Positions 17,062 through 25,091 of a stretch of DNA of 25,830 nucleotides are shown here, in pieces; the stretch's first letter is position 1; every line of letters begins with the position of its first letter. Source of the stretch: Chlorobiota bacterium. GTDB taxonomy: Bacteria > Bacteroidota > Ignavibacteria > OLB7. Made by a program: the position numbers and the translations under genes. Where the stretch lies: assembly GCA_016710285.1 (NCBI GenBank), contig JADJXR010000002.1, forward strand, positions 1 through 25,830. Direction: 5' to 3'. The notes under the pieces were generated by a model. It had not been told where the DNA came from, ran no database searches, and worked only from the letters and a program-made list of their open reading frames with translations.

Positions 17062-19191
17062 TTAGGATTTTTCTGTTGAAAGGAAATAGGTGCGCATCGC
17101 CCCCTTCCCTTTCACCTCCATCATCCCGCGTTCCAGCAAGGTCATTGAGGAAGCAACGGCTCCCCCGCGCCGAAGCTCTTCCGCAAACTCCTCGCTCACG
17201 TGGATTCTCCCCGCCTCCCCGTGGCTTTCCATTCGGCTGGCCGTGTTTACTGCGTCGCCCCACAGGTCGTATGCGAACTTCTTCTTCCCGATGATCCCTG
17301 CCACCACCTCACCGCTGTGCAAGCCAATCCGTACTTGCAGCCGGACTCCATCGCCAAGTCCATTGAAGCCTGCTACAACCTCCACTAACTCTATCGCCAT
17401 TCGCGCCGCTGATTCTGCATGATCCTCGCGGCTCTCTGGCAACCCTGATACCGCCATGTACGCATCCCCAATCGTCTTGATCTTCTCCAACCCATACTTC
17501 TCCGCCAACTCATCGAACTGGCTGAATAACAGGTCCAACCCCGTCACTAACTCCCACGGCGTGACCCCTTGCGAGATCACCGTGAAGCCAACAATATCCG
17601 CAAACAGCACCGTCACCGACTCGAACGATTCGGCGATATGTTCCTCGCCCCGAACAACACGTTGGGCGATGGTTGGTGGAAGGATGTTGTGAAGGACTCG
17701 TTTGGTGGCTTCGGCATCGGCGCGTTCAGCAGCGGTACGTTTCTCCATCTCCGCAATCTGCCGTTGTTGCTCTACTTGGATGGCCTTCTTCTTGGCTTCC
17801 TCACTGTGGACTTCTTGGTAGAGTTCTTGGAATTTTTTGAAGTGGGTAAGTGCATCTTCGAAGCGGGATTCTTGCTCGTAGAGGGTGGCTAAATCTTTGT
17901 GGGCTATATAGAGGTGGTCTTTTGTTCCCAGCTCTTCGCAAAGGGTGATTGCCTGCTGCAGAAATTCTTCGGCTTTGGTGGAATTATAGCCGGCGAATGC
18001 TTGCTGTGAGTAGAGTGAGCCGATGCTTCCGGTGACAATAGCAGTACCAGCACGCTCGCCAAGCTCTTCATGCAACGCAAGTGCACGGCTGAGATACTCC
18101 AAGGCCTTCGAGTACTCCGAGAGGTTCTGGTACACAGTCCCGATGTTCCCGGTGACACTGGCAACACCGGAACGCTCACCAAGCTCTTCATGCAAGGCAA
18201 GCGCACGGGTGTAATACTCCAACGCTTTCGAGTACTCCGAAAGGGTCGCGTACACAGCCCCGATGTTGATGGTGACACGGGCAACACTCAAACGATCGCT
18301 AAGCTCTTCACACAGGGCAAGCGCACGAGTGTAATACTCCAACGCTTTCGAGTACTCCGAGAGGCTTCGATACACAATTCCGATGTTTCCGGTGACACTG
18401 GCAACACCCAAACGATCGCCAAGCTCTTCACACAGGGCAAGCGCACGGGTGTAATACTCCAATGCTTTCGAGTACTCCGAAAGTTTCGCGTACACAGCCC
18501 CAATGTTCACGGTGATACGGGCAACACCGGAACGCTCACCAAGCTCTTCATGCATGGCAAGCGCGTGCATGTAAGACTCCAACGCCTTTGGATACTGCGA
18601 GAGGCTGATGTATACAACCCCAATGTTCCCGGTGACACGGGCAATACCGGAACGTTCCCCAAGCTCTTCATGCAACGCAAGCGCATGGCTGAAACACTCC
18701 AACGCCTTCGGGTACTCCGAAAGGTTCTGGTACACAGTCCCGATGTTCCCCATGACACGGGCAACACCGGAACGCTCACCAAGCTCTTCATGCACGACAA
18801 GCGCACGGGTGTAATACTCCAACGCTTTCGAGTACTCCGAAAGGTAGGTGTACACATTCCCGATGTTACTGACGACACGGGCAACGCTAGCACGCCCCCC
18901 AAGCTCTTCATGCAACTGCAATGCCTCCTCAAACAGCAATAATGCCGTGGAGTACTCCCCTCTTTGAGCATGAATGATACCTTGCAGCTGCAACGCATCT
19001 GCCTCGGCAGCAACATCACCTGCTTCTTTGGCTGCGGCATGGGCTTCCGCCGCGGCGGCAAGACTTTCAGCATACTGGCTTTGCTGCACTAATTCTCTAG
19101 CAAGATGGTTCAGCGCACCGGCGCGTTCGGCTTTGGTGGTTGCTGCGGCCACGGCGGCACGGAGGGCGGTGAGGGTTTCGTCTGGATTCAT
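17062..19191 (-). CDS. TPR-adenylate cyclase A (long form, 709 residues)
   Basis: An intact cytosolic protein with no signal peptide or membrane segment. Residues 1-120 are three divergent 40-residue TPR-like units. Residues 121-400 are seven regular 40-residue units (SKALEYYTRALALHEELGE type), followed by two degenerate units to ~445. Residues ~462-500 form a charged helical linker (QVEQQRQIAEMEKRTAAERA) ending in the HNILPPTIAQRVV transducer element. Residues ~525-700 are a class III nucleotide cyclase: metal-binding D532 (VLFADIVGFT) and D576 (KTIGDAYM), adenine-contacting K572 and D642 (YDLWGD), catalytic N649 and R653. The Lys/Asp pair predicts ATP as substrate and cAMP as product. The C-terminal tail (RRGGAVASS, MMEVKGKG, STEKS) differs from the other copies. 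Start ATG overlaps the TGA of gene B (ATGA, 19188-19191). Confidence 0.93.
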   Translation of the reverse strand: MNPDETLTALRAAVAAATTKAERAGALNHLARELVQQSQYAESLAAAAEAHAAAKEAGDVAAEADALQLQGIIHAQRGEYSTALLLFEEALQLHEELGGRASVARVVSNIGNVYTYLSEYSKALEYYTRALVVHEELGERSGVARVMGNIGTVYQNLSEYPKALECFSHALALHEELGERSGIARVTGNIGVVYISLSQYPKALESYMHALAMHEELGERSGVARITVNIGAVYAKLSEYSKALEYYTRALALCEELGDRLGVASVTGNIGIVYRSLSEYSKALEYYTRALALCEELSDRLSVARVTINIGAVYATLSEYSKALEYYTRALALHEELGERSGVASVTGNIGTVYQNLSEYSKALEYLSRALALHEELGERAGTAIVTGSIGSLYSQQAFAGYNSTKAEEFLQQAITLCEELGTKDHLYIAHKDLATLYEQESRFEDALTHFKKFQELYQEVHSEEAKKKAIQVEQQRQIAEMEKRTAAERADAEATKRVLHNILPPTIAQRVVRGEEHIAESFESVTVLFADIVGFTVISQGVTPWELVTGLDLLFSQFDELAEKYGLEKIKTIGDAYMAVSGLPESREDHAESAARMAIELVEVVAGFNGLGDGVRLQVRIGLHSGEVVAGIIGKKKFAYDLWGDAVNTASRMESHGEAGRIHVSEEFAEELRRGGAVASSMTLLERGMMEVKGKGAMRTYFLSTEKS
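17992..18831 (-). repeat. seven 120-bp tandem units (TPR block of gene A)
   Basis: Seven in-frame units of exactly 120 bases. Conserved plus-strand landmarks recur every 120 bases, for example CAAGCTCTTCATGCA, ATACTCCAACGC and GTACTCCGA. The conservation includes third codon positions, pointing to recent expansion or homogenisation. Confidence 0.9.
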
Positions 19192-21079
19192 GGAATTATT
19201 TGATTGAGAAAATAGGTCCGAAGCGTTCCTTTCCCTTTGATGGTTAGTTCGCCACGTTCTTCCAAGGTGATCGGGAGTTCGCCGGTGCTGATTGCCGAAG
19301 AAAGTGCGGCGGCGAACTCCTCACTCACGTGGATTCTCCCCGCCTCCCCGTGGCTTTCCATTCGGCTGGCGGTGTTTACTGCGTCGCCCCACAGGTCGTA
19401 TGCGAACTTCTTCTTTCCGATGATTCCTGCCACCACTTCTCCGCTGTGCAAGCCGATCCGTACTTGCAGCCGAACTCCATCGCCAAGTCCATTGAAGCCT
19501 GCTACAACCTCCACCAACTCCATTGCCATTCGCGCCGCTGATTCTGCGTGGTCCTCGCGGCTCTCTGGCAATCCTGACACCGCCATGTACGCATCGCCAA
19601 TCGTCTTGATCTTCTCCAACCCATACTTCTCCGCCAACTCATCGAACTGGCTGAATAACAGATCCAAACCTGCAACCAACTCCCGTGGGTGATCCCTTGC
19701 GAGAGCACCGTGAATCCAACAATATCCGCGAACAACACCGTCACCGACTCGAACGATTCGGCGATATGTTCCTCGCCCCGAACAACACGTTGGGCGATGG
19801 TTGGTGGAAGGATGTTGTGAAGGACTCGTTTGGTGGCTTCGGCATCGGCGCGTTCAGCAGCGGTACGTTTCTCCATCTCCGCAATCTGCCGTTGTTGCTC
19901 TACTTGGATGGCCTTCTTCTTCGCTTCCTCACTCTGGACTTCTTGATAGATCTCTTGGAATTTCTTGAAGTGGGTGACGGCTTCCTCGAAACGGTCTTCT
20001 TGTTCGTAGAGATTGGCTAAGGATTTGTGGGCTGAGTAGAGTTGACTTTTTGTTCCCAACTCTTCGTTGAGAGCGATTGCTTGCTGCAGAAGCTCTTCGG
20101 CTTTGGTGGGGTTGTACTCGGCGAATCCTTTTTGGGCGTAGAGTGAGCCGATGTTCCCCGTGACACCGGCAACACCGGAACGATCACCAAGCTCTTCATG
20201 CAGGGTAAGAGCACGAATGCCATACTCCAACGCCTTCGGGTACTCCGAAAGGTTCCAGTACACACCCCCGATGTTCCCAGTGACACGGGCAACACTGGAA
20301 CGATCACCAAGCTCTTCATGCAGGGCAAGCACACGGCTGAGATACTCCAACGACTTTGGATACTCCGAGAGGCTCCTGTACACATTCCCGATGTTCCCGG
20401 TGACAGTGGCAACACCGGAACGATCACCAAGCTCTTCAAATAGAGCAAGCGCACGGCTGAAATACTCCAACGCTTTCGAGTACTCCGAGAGGGATTCGTA
20501 CACAGTCCCGATGTTGTTGGTGCCACGGGCAATGCCGGAACGCTCACCAAGCTCTTCATGCACAGCAAGCGCACGGGTGCCATACTCCAACGCTTTCGGG
20601 TACTCCGAAAGGTTCGCGTACACAACCCCGATGTTCATCGTGACAATGGCAACGCCGGAACGCTCGCCAAGCTCTTCATGCAACGCAAGAGCACGGGTGT
20701 AATACTCCAACGCTTTCGGATAATCCGAGAGGTTCCAGCACACACTCCCGATGTTGCTGGTGGCACGGGCAATGTTGGCACGATTACCAAGCCCTTCATA
20801 CAGTTCCAGCGATTGTTCCAACACCAACAACGCTGTGCGGTAATCACCCTTGCGATAATGAACGCCCCCTTGCAGCCGCAACGCCTCCGCCTCGGCAGCT
20901 CCATGCCCCGATTCTTTGGCAAGGATTTGAGCTTCTTCGGCGGCAGCAAGACTTTCAGCGTAATGGCCTTGCCGTTCCAACTCCTCGGCAAGCTGATTTA
21001 ACGCACCGGCGCGTTCGGCTTCGGTGGCCGCTGCGGCTACGGCAGCGCGGAGGGTTGTGAGGGTTTCGTCTGAGTTCAT
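19188..21079 (-). CDS. TPR-adenylate cyclase B (short form, one frameshift)
   Basis: Same layout as gene A with five regular TPR units (residues 121-320) instead of seven; restoring one base gives 630 residues. A single deletion near 19688 breaks the frame just after VLFADIVGFTVLSQGIT. Where the paralogues read GGCGTGAT (gene C) or GGCGTGAC (gene A), this copy reads GGGTGAT, so one C is missing. Downstream of it the normal frame resumes with LDLLFSQFDELAEKYG, KTIGDAYM, YDLWGDAVNTASRM and the tail LPITLEERGELTIKGKG. All catalytic positions (equivalent to A minus 80) are intact once corrected. As written, the product would be a TPR protein truncated in the cyclase domain. It starts at 21079 with ATG overlapping the TGA of gene C. 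The end marker AAALSSAISTG is shared with gene D. Confidence 0.9.
20120..20719 (-). repeat. five 120-bp tandem units (TPR block of gene B)
   Basis: Five in-frame 120-base units with the same landmarks as in gene A. The residues after the conserved KALE/KSLE vary: YYTRA, YGTRA, YFSRA, YLSRV and YGIRA. Confidence 0.9.
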
Positions 21080-23124
21080 GGAATTACTTGATTGAGAAAA
21101 TAGGTCCGAAGGGTTCCTTTCCCTTTGATGTTCAGCTCGCCACGTTCTTCTAATGTGATGGGGAGTTCGCCCCCGCGCCGCCGAAGCTCTTCCGCAAACT
21201 CCTCACTCACGTGAATCTTTCCCGCCTCCCCGTGGCTTTCCATTCGGCTGGCGGTGTTTACTGCGTCGCCCCACAGGTCGTACGCGAACTTCTTCTTTCC
21301 GATGATTCCTGCCACCACCTCACCGCTGTGTAAGCCAATTCGTACTTGCAGCCGTACTCCATCGCCAAGCCCATCAAATCCCGCAACCACCTCCACCAAC
21401 TCTATCGCCATTCGGGCTGCTGATTCTGCGTGGTCCTCCCGACTTTCCGGCAATCCCGACACTGCCATGTACGCATCGCCAATCGTCTTGATCTTCTCCA
21501 ACCCATACTTCTCCGCCAACTCATCGAACTGGCTGAACAGCACGTCCAACCCCGTCACCAACTCCTGTGGCGTGATCCGTTGCGAGAGCACCGTGAAGCC
21601 AACAATGTCCGCGAACAACACCGTCACCGACTCGAACGATTCGGCGATATGTTCCTCGCCCCGAACAACACGTTGGGCGATGGTTGGAGGGAGAATGTTG
21701 TGAAGAACCCGCTTGGTGGCTTCGGCATCGGCGCGTTCAGCAGCGGTACGTTTCTCCATCTCCGCAATCTGCCGTTGTTGCTCTACTTGGATGGCCTTCT
21801 TCTTGGCTTCCTCACTCTGAACTTCCTCTTTCACTTCGTGGAATTTCTTGAAGTAGGTGAGTGCTTCCTCAAAGCGGGATTCTTGCTCGTAGAGCTTGGC
21901 TAAAAACTTATGGGCTACATAGAGCTTCTGCTTTGTTCCCAACTCTTCGTTGAGAGTAATTGCTTGGCAGAGAAGCTCTTCGGCTTTGGTGGGATTGTAC
22001 TCGGCGAACGCTTGTTGTGAGTAGAGTAAGCCGATGTTTCCGGTGATGTTGGCAACACCGGAATGCTCACCAAGCTCTTCATGCATGGTAAGCGCACGGC
22101 GATAATACTCCAACGCCTTCGGGTACTCCGATAGAAAGGTGTACACAGTTCCGATGTTCCCGGTAACATTAGCAACACCGGAACGTTCGCCAAGCTCTTC
22201 ATACAACGCAAGCGTACGGCTGAAATACTCCAACGCCTTCGTGTACTCCGAGAGGGAGCCATACACAGTTCCAATGTCCCCGGTGACACGAGCAACACCA
22301 GAACGATTGCCAAGCTCTTCCTGCAACGCAAGCGCACGAGCGTAATACTCTAACGCCTTTGGGTACTCCGAGAGGGCAGCGTATACAAACCCGATGTTCC
22401 CGGTAACACGAGCAACACCGGAACGCTCCCCAAGTTCTTCATGTAGGGCAAGCCCACGACTGAGATACTCCAACGCCTTCGCGTACTCCGAAAGGTGCAA
22501 GTACACATTCCCGATGTTCCCGGTGACATTGGCAACACCAGAACAATTCCCAAGTTCTTCATGCAACGCAAGCGCATGGATGAAATGCTCCAACGCCTTC
22601 GGATAATCCGACAGAGACTGGTACACAAGCCCGATGTTCCCAGTGACATTGGCAACACCAGAACGCTCCCCAAGCTCTTCATGCAACGCAAGCGCACCAT
22701 TGTAATGCTCCAACGCCTTCGCGTACTCCGACAGAGAGAGATACACATTCCCGATGCCTACAGCAGTCTTGGCAACACCGGAACGCTCGCCAAGTTCTTC
22801 CTGCAACGCAAGCCCACGACTGAGATACTCCAACGCCTTCGCGTGCTCCGAAAGGTTCTGGTACACAAGCCCGATGTTGTTGATAGCACGGGCAACACCA
22901 GAACGATTCTCAAGCTCTTCGCACAGCTTCAACGATTGCTCCAGCAACGGCAACGCCGTGCTGTATGCCCCTCTTTGAGCATGGACGACTCCTTGCAACC
23001 GCAATGCACCTGCTTCGGTAGTGCCATCACCCACTTCTTTGGCAAGGCTTTGGGCTTCTTCGGCAGCAGCAAGGCTTTCGGCGTATTCTCCTTGCCGATC
23101 TAATGCTTCGGCAAGCTGATTCAA
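21076..23124 (-). CDS. TPR-adenylate cyclase C (long form, ancestral start codon lost)
   Basis: Seven regular TPR units, coiled-coil linker and a complete cyclase domain (VLFADIVGFT, KTIGDAYM, YDLWGDAVNTASRM) ending LNQVIP. By alignment with A, B and D the frame should begin at 23202 and would give 708 residues, but the ATG there reads GCG; the following NSDETLTTLRAAVAAATTP is preserved in frame. The first usable start is TTG at 23124-23122 (LNQLAEALDRQGEYAES), which overlaps the new TGA of gene D as TTGA and gives 682 residues, cutting most of the first TPR-like unit. Initiation from another non-ATG codon upstream, or a base error at the junction, is possible. The tail marker AEELRR and the SQQAFA motif are shared with gene A. 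Confidence 0.88.
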   Translation of the reverse strand: MNQLAEALDRQGEYAESLAAAEEAQSLAKEVGDGTTEAGALRLQGVVHAQRGAYSTALPLLEQSLKLCEELENRSGVARAINNIGLVYQNLSEHAKALEYLSRGLALQEELGERSGVAKTAVGIGNVYLSLSEYAKALEHYNGALALHEELGERSGVANVTGNIGLVYQSLSDYPKALEHFIHALALHEELGNCSGVANVTGNIGNVYLHLSEYAKALEYLSRGLALHEELGERSGVARVTGNIGFVYAALSEYPKALEYYARALALQEELGNRSGVARVTGDIGTVYGSLSEYTKALEYFSRTLALYEELGERSGVANVTGNIGTVYTFLSEYPKALEYYRRALTMHEELGEHSGVANITGNIGLLYSQQAFAEYNPTKAEELLCQAITLNEELGTKQKLYVAHKFLAKLYEQESRFEEALTYFKKFHEVKEEVQSEEAKKKAIQVEQQRQIAEMEKRTAAERADAEATKRVLHNILPPTIAQRVVRGEEHIAESFESVTVLFADIVGFTVLSQRITPQELVTGLDVLFSQFDELAEKYGLEKIKTIGDAYMAVSGLPESREDHAESAARMAIELVEVVAGFDGLGDGVRLQVRIGLHSGEVVAGIIGKKKFAYDLWGDAVNTASRMESHGEAGKIHVSEEFAEELRRRGGELPITLEERGELNIKGKGTLRTYFLNQVIP
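22003..22842 (-). repeat. seven 120-bp tandem units (TPR block of gene C)
   Basis: Seven in-frame 120-base units. The residues after KALE differ in most units: YLSRG, HYNGA, HFIHA, YLSRG, YYARA, YFSRT and YYRRA. HEELGERSGVA and the NIG-x-VY-x-x-LS core stay nearly constant. Confidence 0.9.
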
Positions 23125-25091
23125 CGCATTGGCGTGCTCGGCGGGTGTGGTGGCCGCAGCAACAGCGGCGCGCAGGGTTGTGAGGGTTTCGTCTGAGTTC
23201 GCGGAATTACTTGATTGAGAAAATAGATCTGAAGGGTTCCTTTCCCTTTGATGGTTAGTTCGCCACGTTCTTCCAGCGTGATGGAGAGTCCTCCGGTGCT
23301 GATTGCCGAAGAAAGAGCGGCGGCGAACTCCTCACTCACGTGGATTCTCCCCGCCTCCCCGTGGCTCTCCATTCGGCTCGCGGTGTTTACTGCGTCGCCC
23401 CACAGGTCGTATGCAAACTTCTTCTTCCCGATGATTCCTGCCACCACTTCTCCGCTGTGCAAGCCGATCCGTACTTGCAGCCGAACTCCATCGCCAAGTC
23501 CATTGAAGCCTGCTACAACCTCCACCAACTCCATTGCCATTCGCGCCGCTGATTCTGCGTGGTCCTCGCGGCTCTCTGGCAATCCTGACACCGCCATGTA
23601 CGCATCCCCAATCGTCTTGATCTTCTCCAACCCATACTTCTCCGCCAACTCATCGAACTGGCTGAACAACAGATCCAACCCCGTCACCAACTCCTGTGGC
23701 GTGATCCGTTGCGAGAGCACCGTAAACCCAACAATATCCGCAAACAGCACCGTCACCGACTCGAACGATTCGGCGATGTGTTCCTCACCACGAACAACAC
23801 GTTGGGCGATGGTTGGTGGAAGGATGTTGTGGAGGACTCGCTTGGTGGCCTCGGCATCGGCACGCTCGGCAGCCGTGCGTTTTTCCATCTCAGCAATCTG
23901 CCGTTGCTGTTCTACTTGGATTGCCTTCTTCTTCGCTTCCTCACTCTGGACTTCCTCTTTCACTTCGCGGACTCTTTCTGAAGTGGTGAGTGCTTCTTCG
24001 AAGCGGTTTTCTTGTTCGTAGAGATCGGCTAAGGATTTGTGGGCTGCATAGGGATTCTGATTGATTCCAAGCTCTTCGCCAAGGGTGATTGCCTGCTGGA
24101 GAAGCTCTTCAGCTTTGATGGGGTTGTAGTCGGCAAATGTTTTTTGGGAGTAGAGTGATCCGATGTTCCCGGTGGCAAGGGCAACGCCGGAACGATCACC
24201 AAGCTCTTCATACAAGGCAAGCGCACGGAGGTAATGCTCCAATGATTTTGAATACTCCGAAAGGCTCGCGTACACATTCCCGATGCTCACGGTGACAGCG
24301 GCAGCACTGAAACGATCACCAAGCTCTTCAAGCATGGCAAGCCCATGACTGAGATGCTCCAACGCTTTCGGGTACTCCGACAGACGGTCGTACACAAGCC
24401 CGATGTTCCCAGTAATACGAGCAACACCGGAACGCTCGCCAAGCTCTTCAAATAGGGCAAACGCACGGGTGTAATACTCCAACGATTTCAAGTACTCCGA
24501 AAGGTTCATGTATACATTCCCAATGTTGTTGGTGACAGTGGCAACACCGGAACGATCACCAAGCTCTTCAAATAACGCAAGCGCACGGCTGTCATACTCC
24601 AACGCCTTCGGGTAATCCGAAAGGTTCCAGTACACAAGCCCGATGTTCCCGGTGGCACGGGCAACACCGGAACGATCCCCAAGTTCTTCATAGAGGAAAA
24701 GCGCACGACTGTAATACTCCAACGCTTTCGGGTACTCCGAGAGGCTCCGGTACACATTCCCGATGTTGTTGAGGGTGCGATCCGTGCCGGAACCATTGCC
24801 AAGATGTTCCCACAGATTCAACGACTCCTCCAGCAATGGCAACGCCGTGCTGTACTTACCCTTCTGCAAACACGCCACCCCTTGCAAGCGCAACGCATCC
24901 GCCTCGGCAGCTATATCCCCCGCTTGCTTGGCTGCGGCCTCGGCTTCCTCGGCGGCAGCAAAACTCTCGGCATATTCTCCTTGCCGCTCCAACTCCCTGG
25001 CAAGTTGGTTCAACGCACCGGTGCGTTCGGCGGGTGTAGCGGCTGCGGCTACGGCAGCACGCAAGTCGGTGAGGGTTGTTTCTGGATTCAT
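23121..25091 (-). CDS. TPR-adenylate cyclase D (short form, read-through C-terminus)
   Basis: 656 residues as written: three divergent and five regular TPR units, the linker (EEVQSEEAKKKAIQVEQQRQ), then a cyclase domain with all key residues (VLFADIVGFT, KTIGDAYM, YDLWGDAVNTASRM). The normal family end LNQVIP is reached at 23202, where the paralogues have a TGA inside ATGA. Here it reads CGA, so translation adds 26 unrelated residues (RTQTKPSQPCAP and on) until TGA at 23121-23123. The ancestral length would be 630, identical to gene B. Two end features are unusual: GGLSITLEERG and LQIYFLNQ instead of LRTYFLNQ. It starts with ATG at 25091, overlapping the TGA of gene E (ATGA). Confidence 0.9.
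   Translation of the reverse strand: MNPETTLTDLRAAVAAAATPAERTGALNQLARELERQGEYAESFAAAEEAEAAAKQAGDIAAEADALRLQGVACLQKGKYSTALPLLEESLNLWEHLGNGSGTDRTLNNIGNVYRSLSEYPKALEYYSRALFLYEELGDRSGVARATGNIGLVYWNLSDYPKALEYDSRALALFEELGDRSGVATVTNNIGNVYMNLSEYLKSLEYYTRAFALFEELGERSGVARITGNIGLVYDRLSEYPKALEHLSHGLAMLEELGDRFSAAAVTVSIGNVYASLSEYSKSLEHYLRALALYEELGDRSGVALATGNIGSLYSQKTFADYNPIKAEELLQQAITLGEELGINQNPYAAHKSLADLYEQENRFEEALTTSERVREVKEEVQSEEAKKKAIQVEQQRQIAEMEKRTAAERADAEATKRVLHNILPPTIAQRVVRGEEHIAESFESVTVLFADIVGFTVLSQRITPQELVTGLDLLFSQFDELAEKYGLEKIKTIGDAYMAVSGLPESREDHAESAARMAMELVEVVAGFNGLGDGVRLQVRIGLHSGEVVAGIIGKKKFAYDLWGDAVNTASRMESHGEAGRIHVSEEFAAALSSAISTGGLSITLEERGELTIKGKGTLQIYFLNQVIPRTQTKPSQPCAPLLLRPPHPPSTPMR
24132..24731 (-). 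repeat. five 120-bp tandem units (TPR block of gene D)
   Basis: Five in-frame 120-base units. Residues after KALE/KSLE: YYSRA, YDSRA, YYTRA, HLSHG and HYLRA. Confidence 0.9.

Noticed and set aside
18070..18942. 290-codon plus-strand frame across the TPR block of gene A, and similar plus-strand frames in B, C and D
   Set aside because: They are antisense shadows of the 120-bp repeats with low-complexity translations; the minus strand encodes coherent TPR-cyclase proteins.
17992..24731. Regularly spaced repeats resembling a giant CRISPR or satellite array
   Set aside because: The 120-base period is in frame, whole units are conserved without spacers, and every unit translates into a TPR helix pair.
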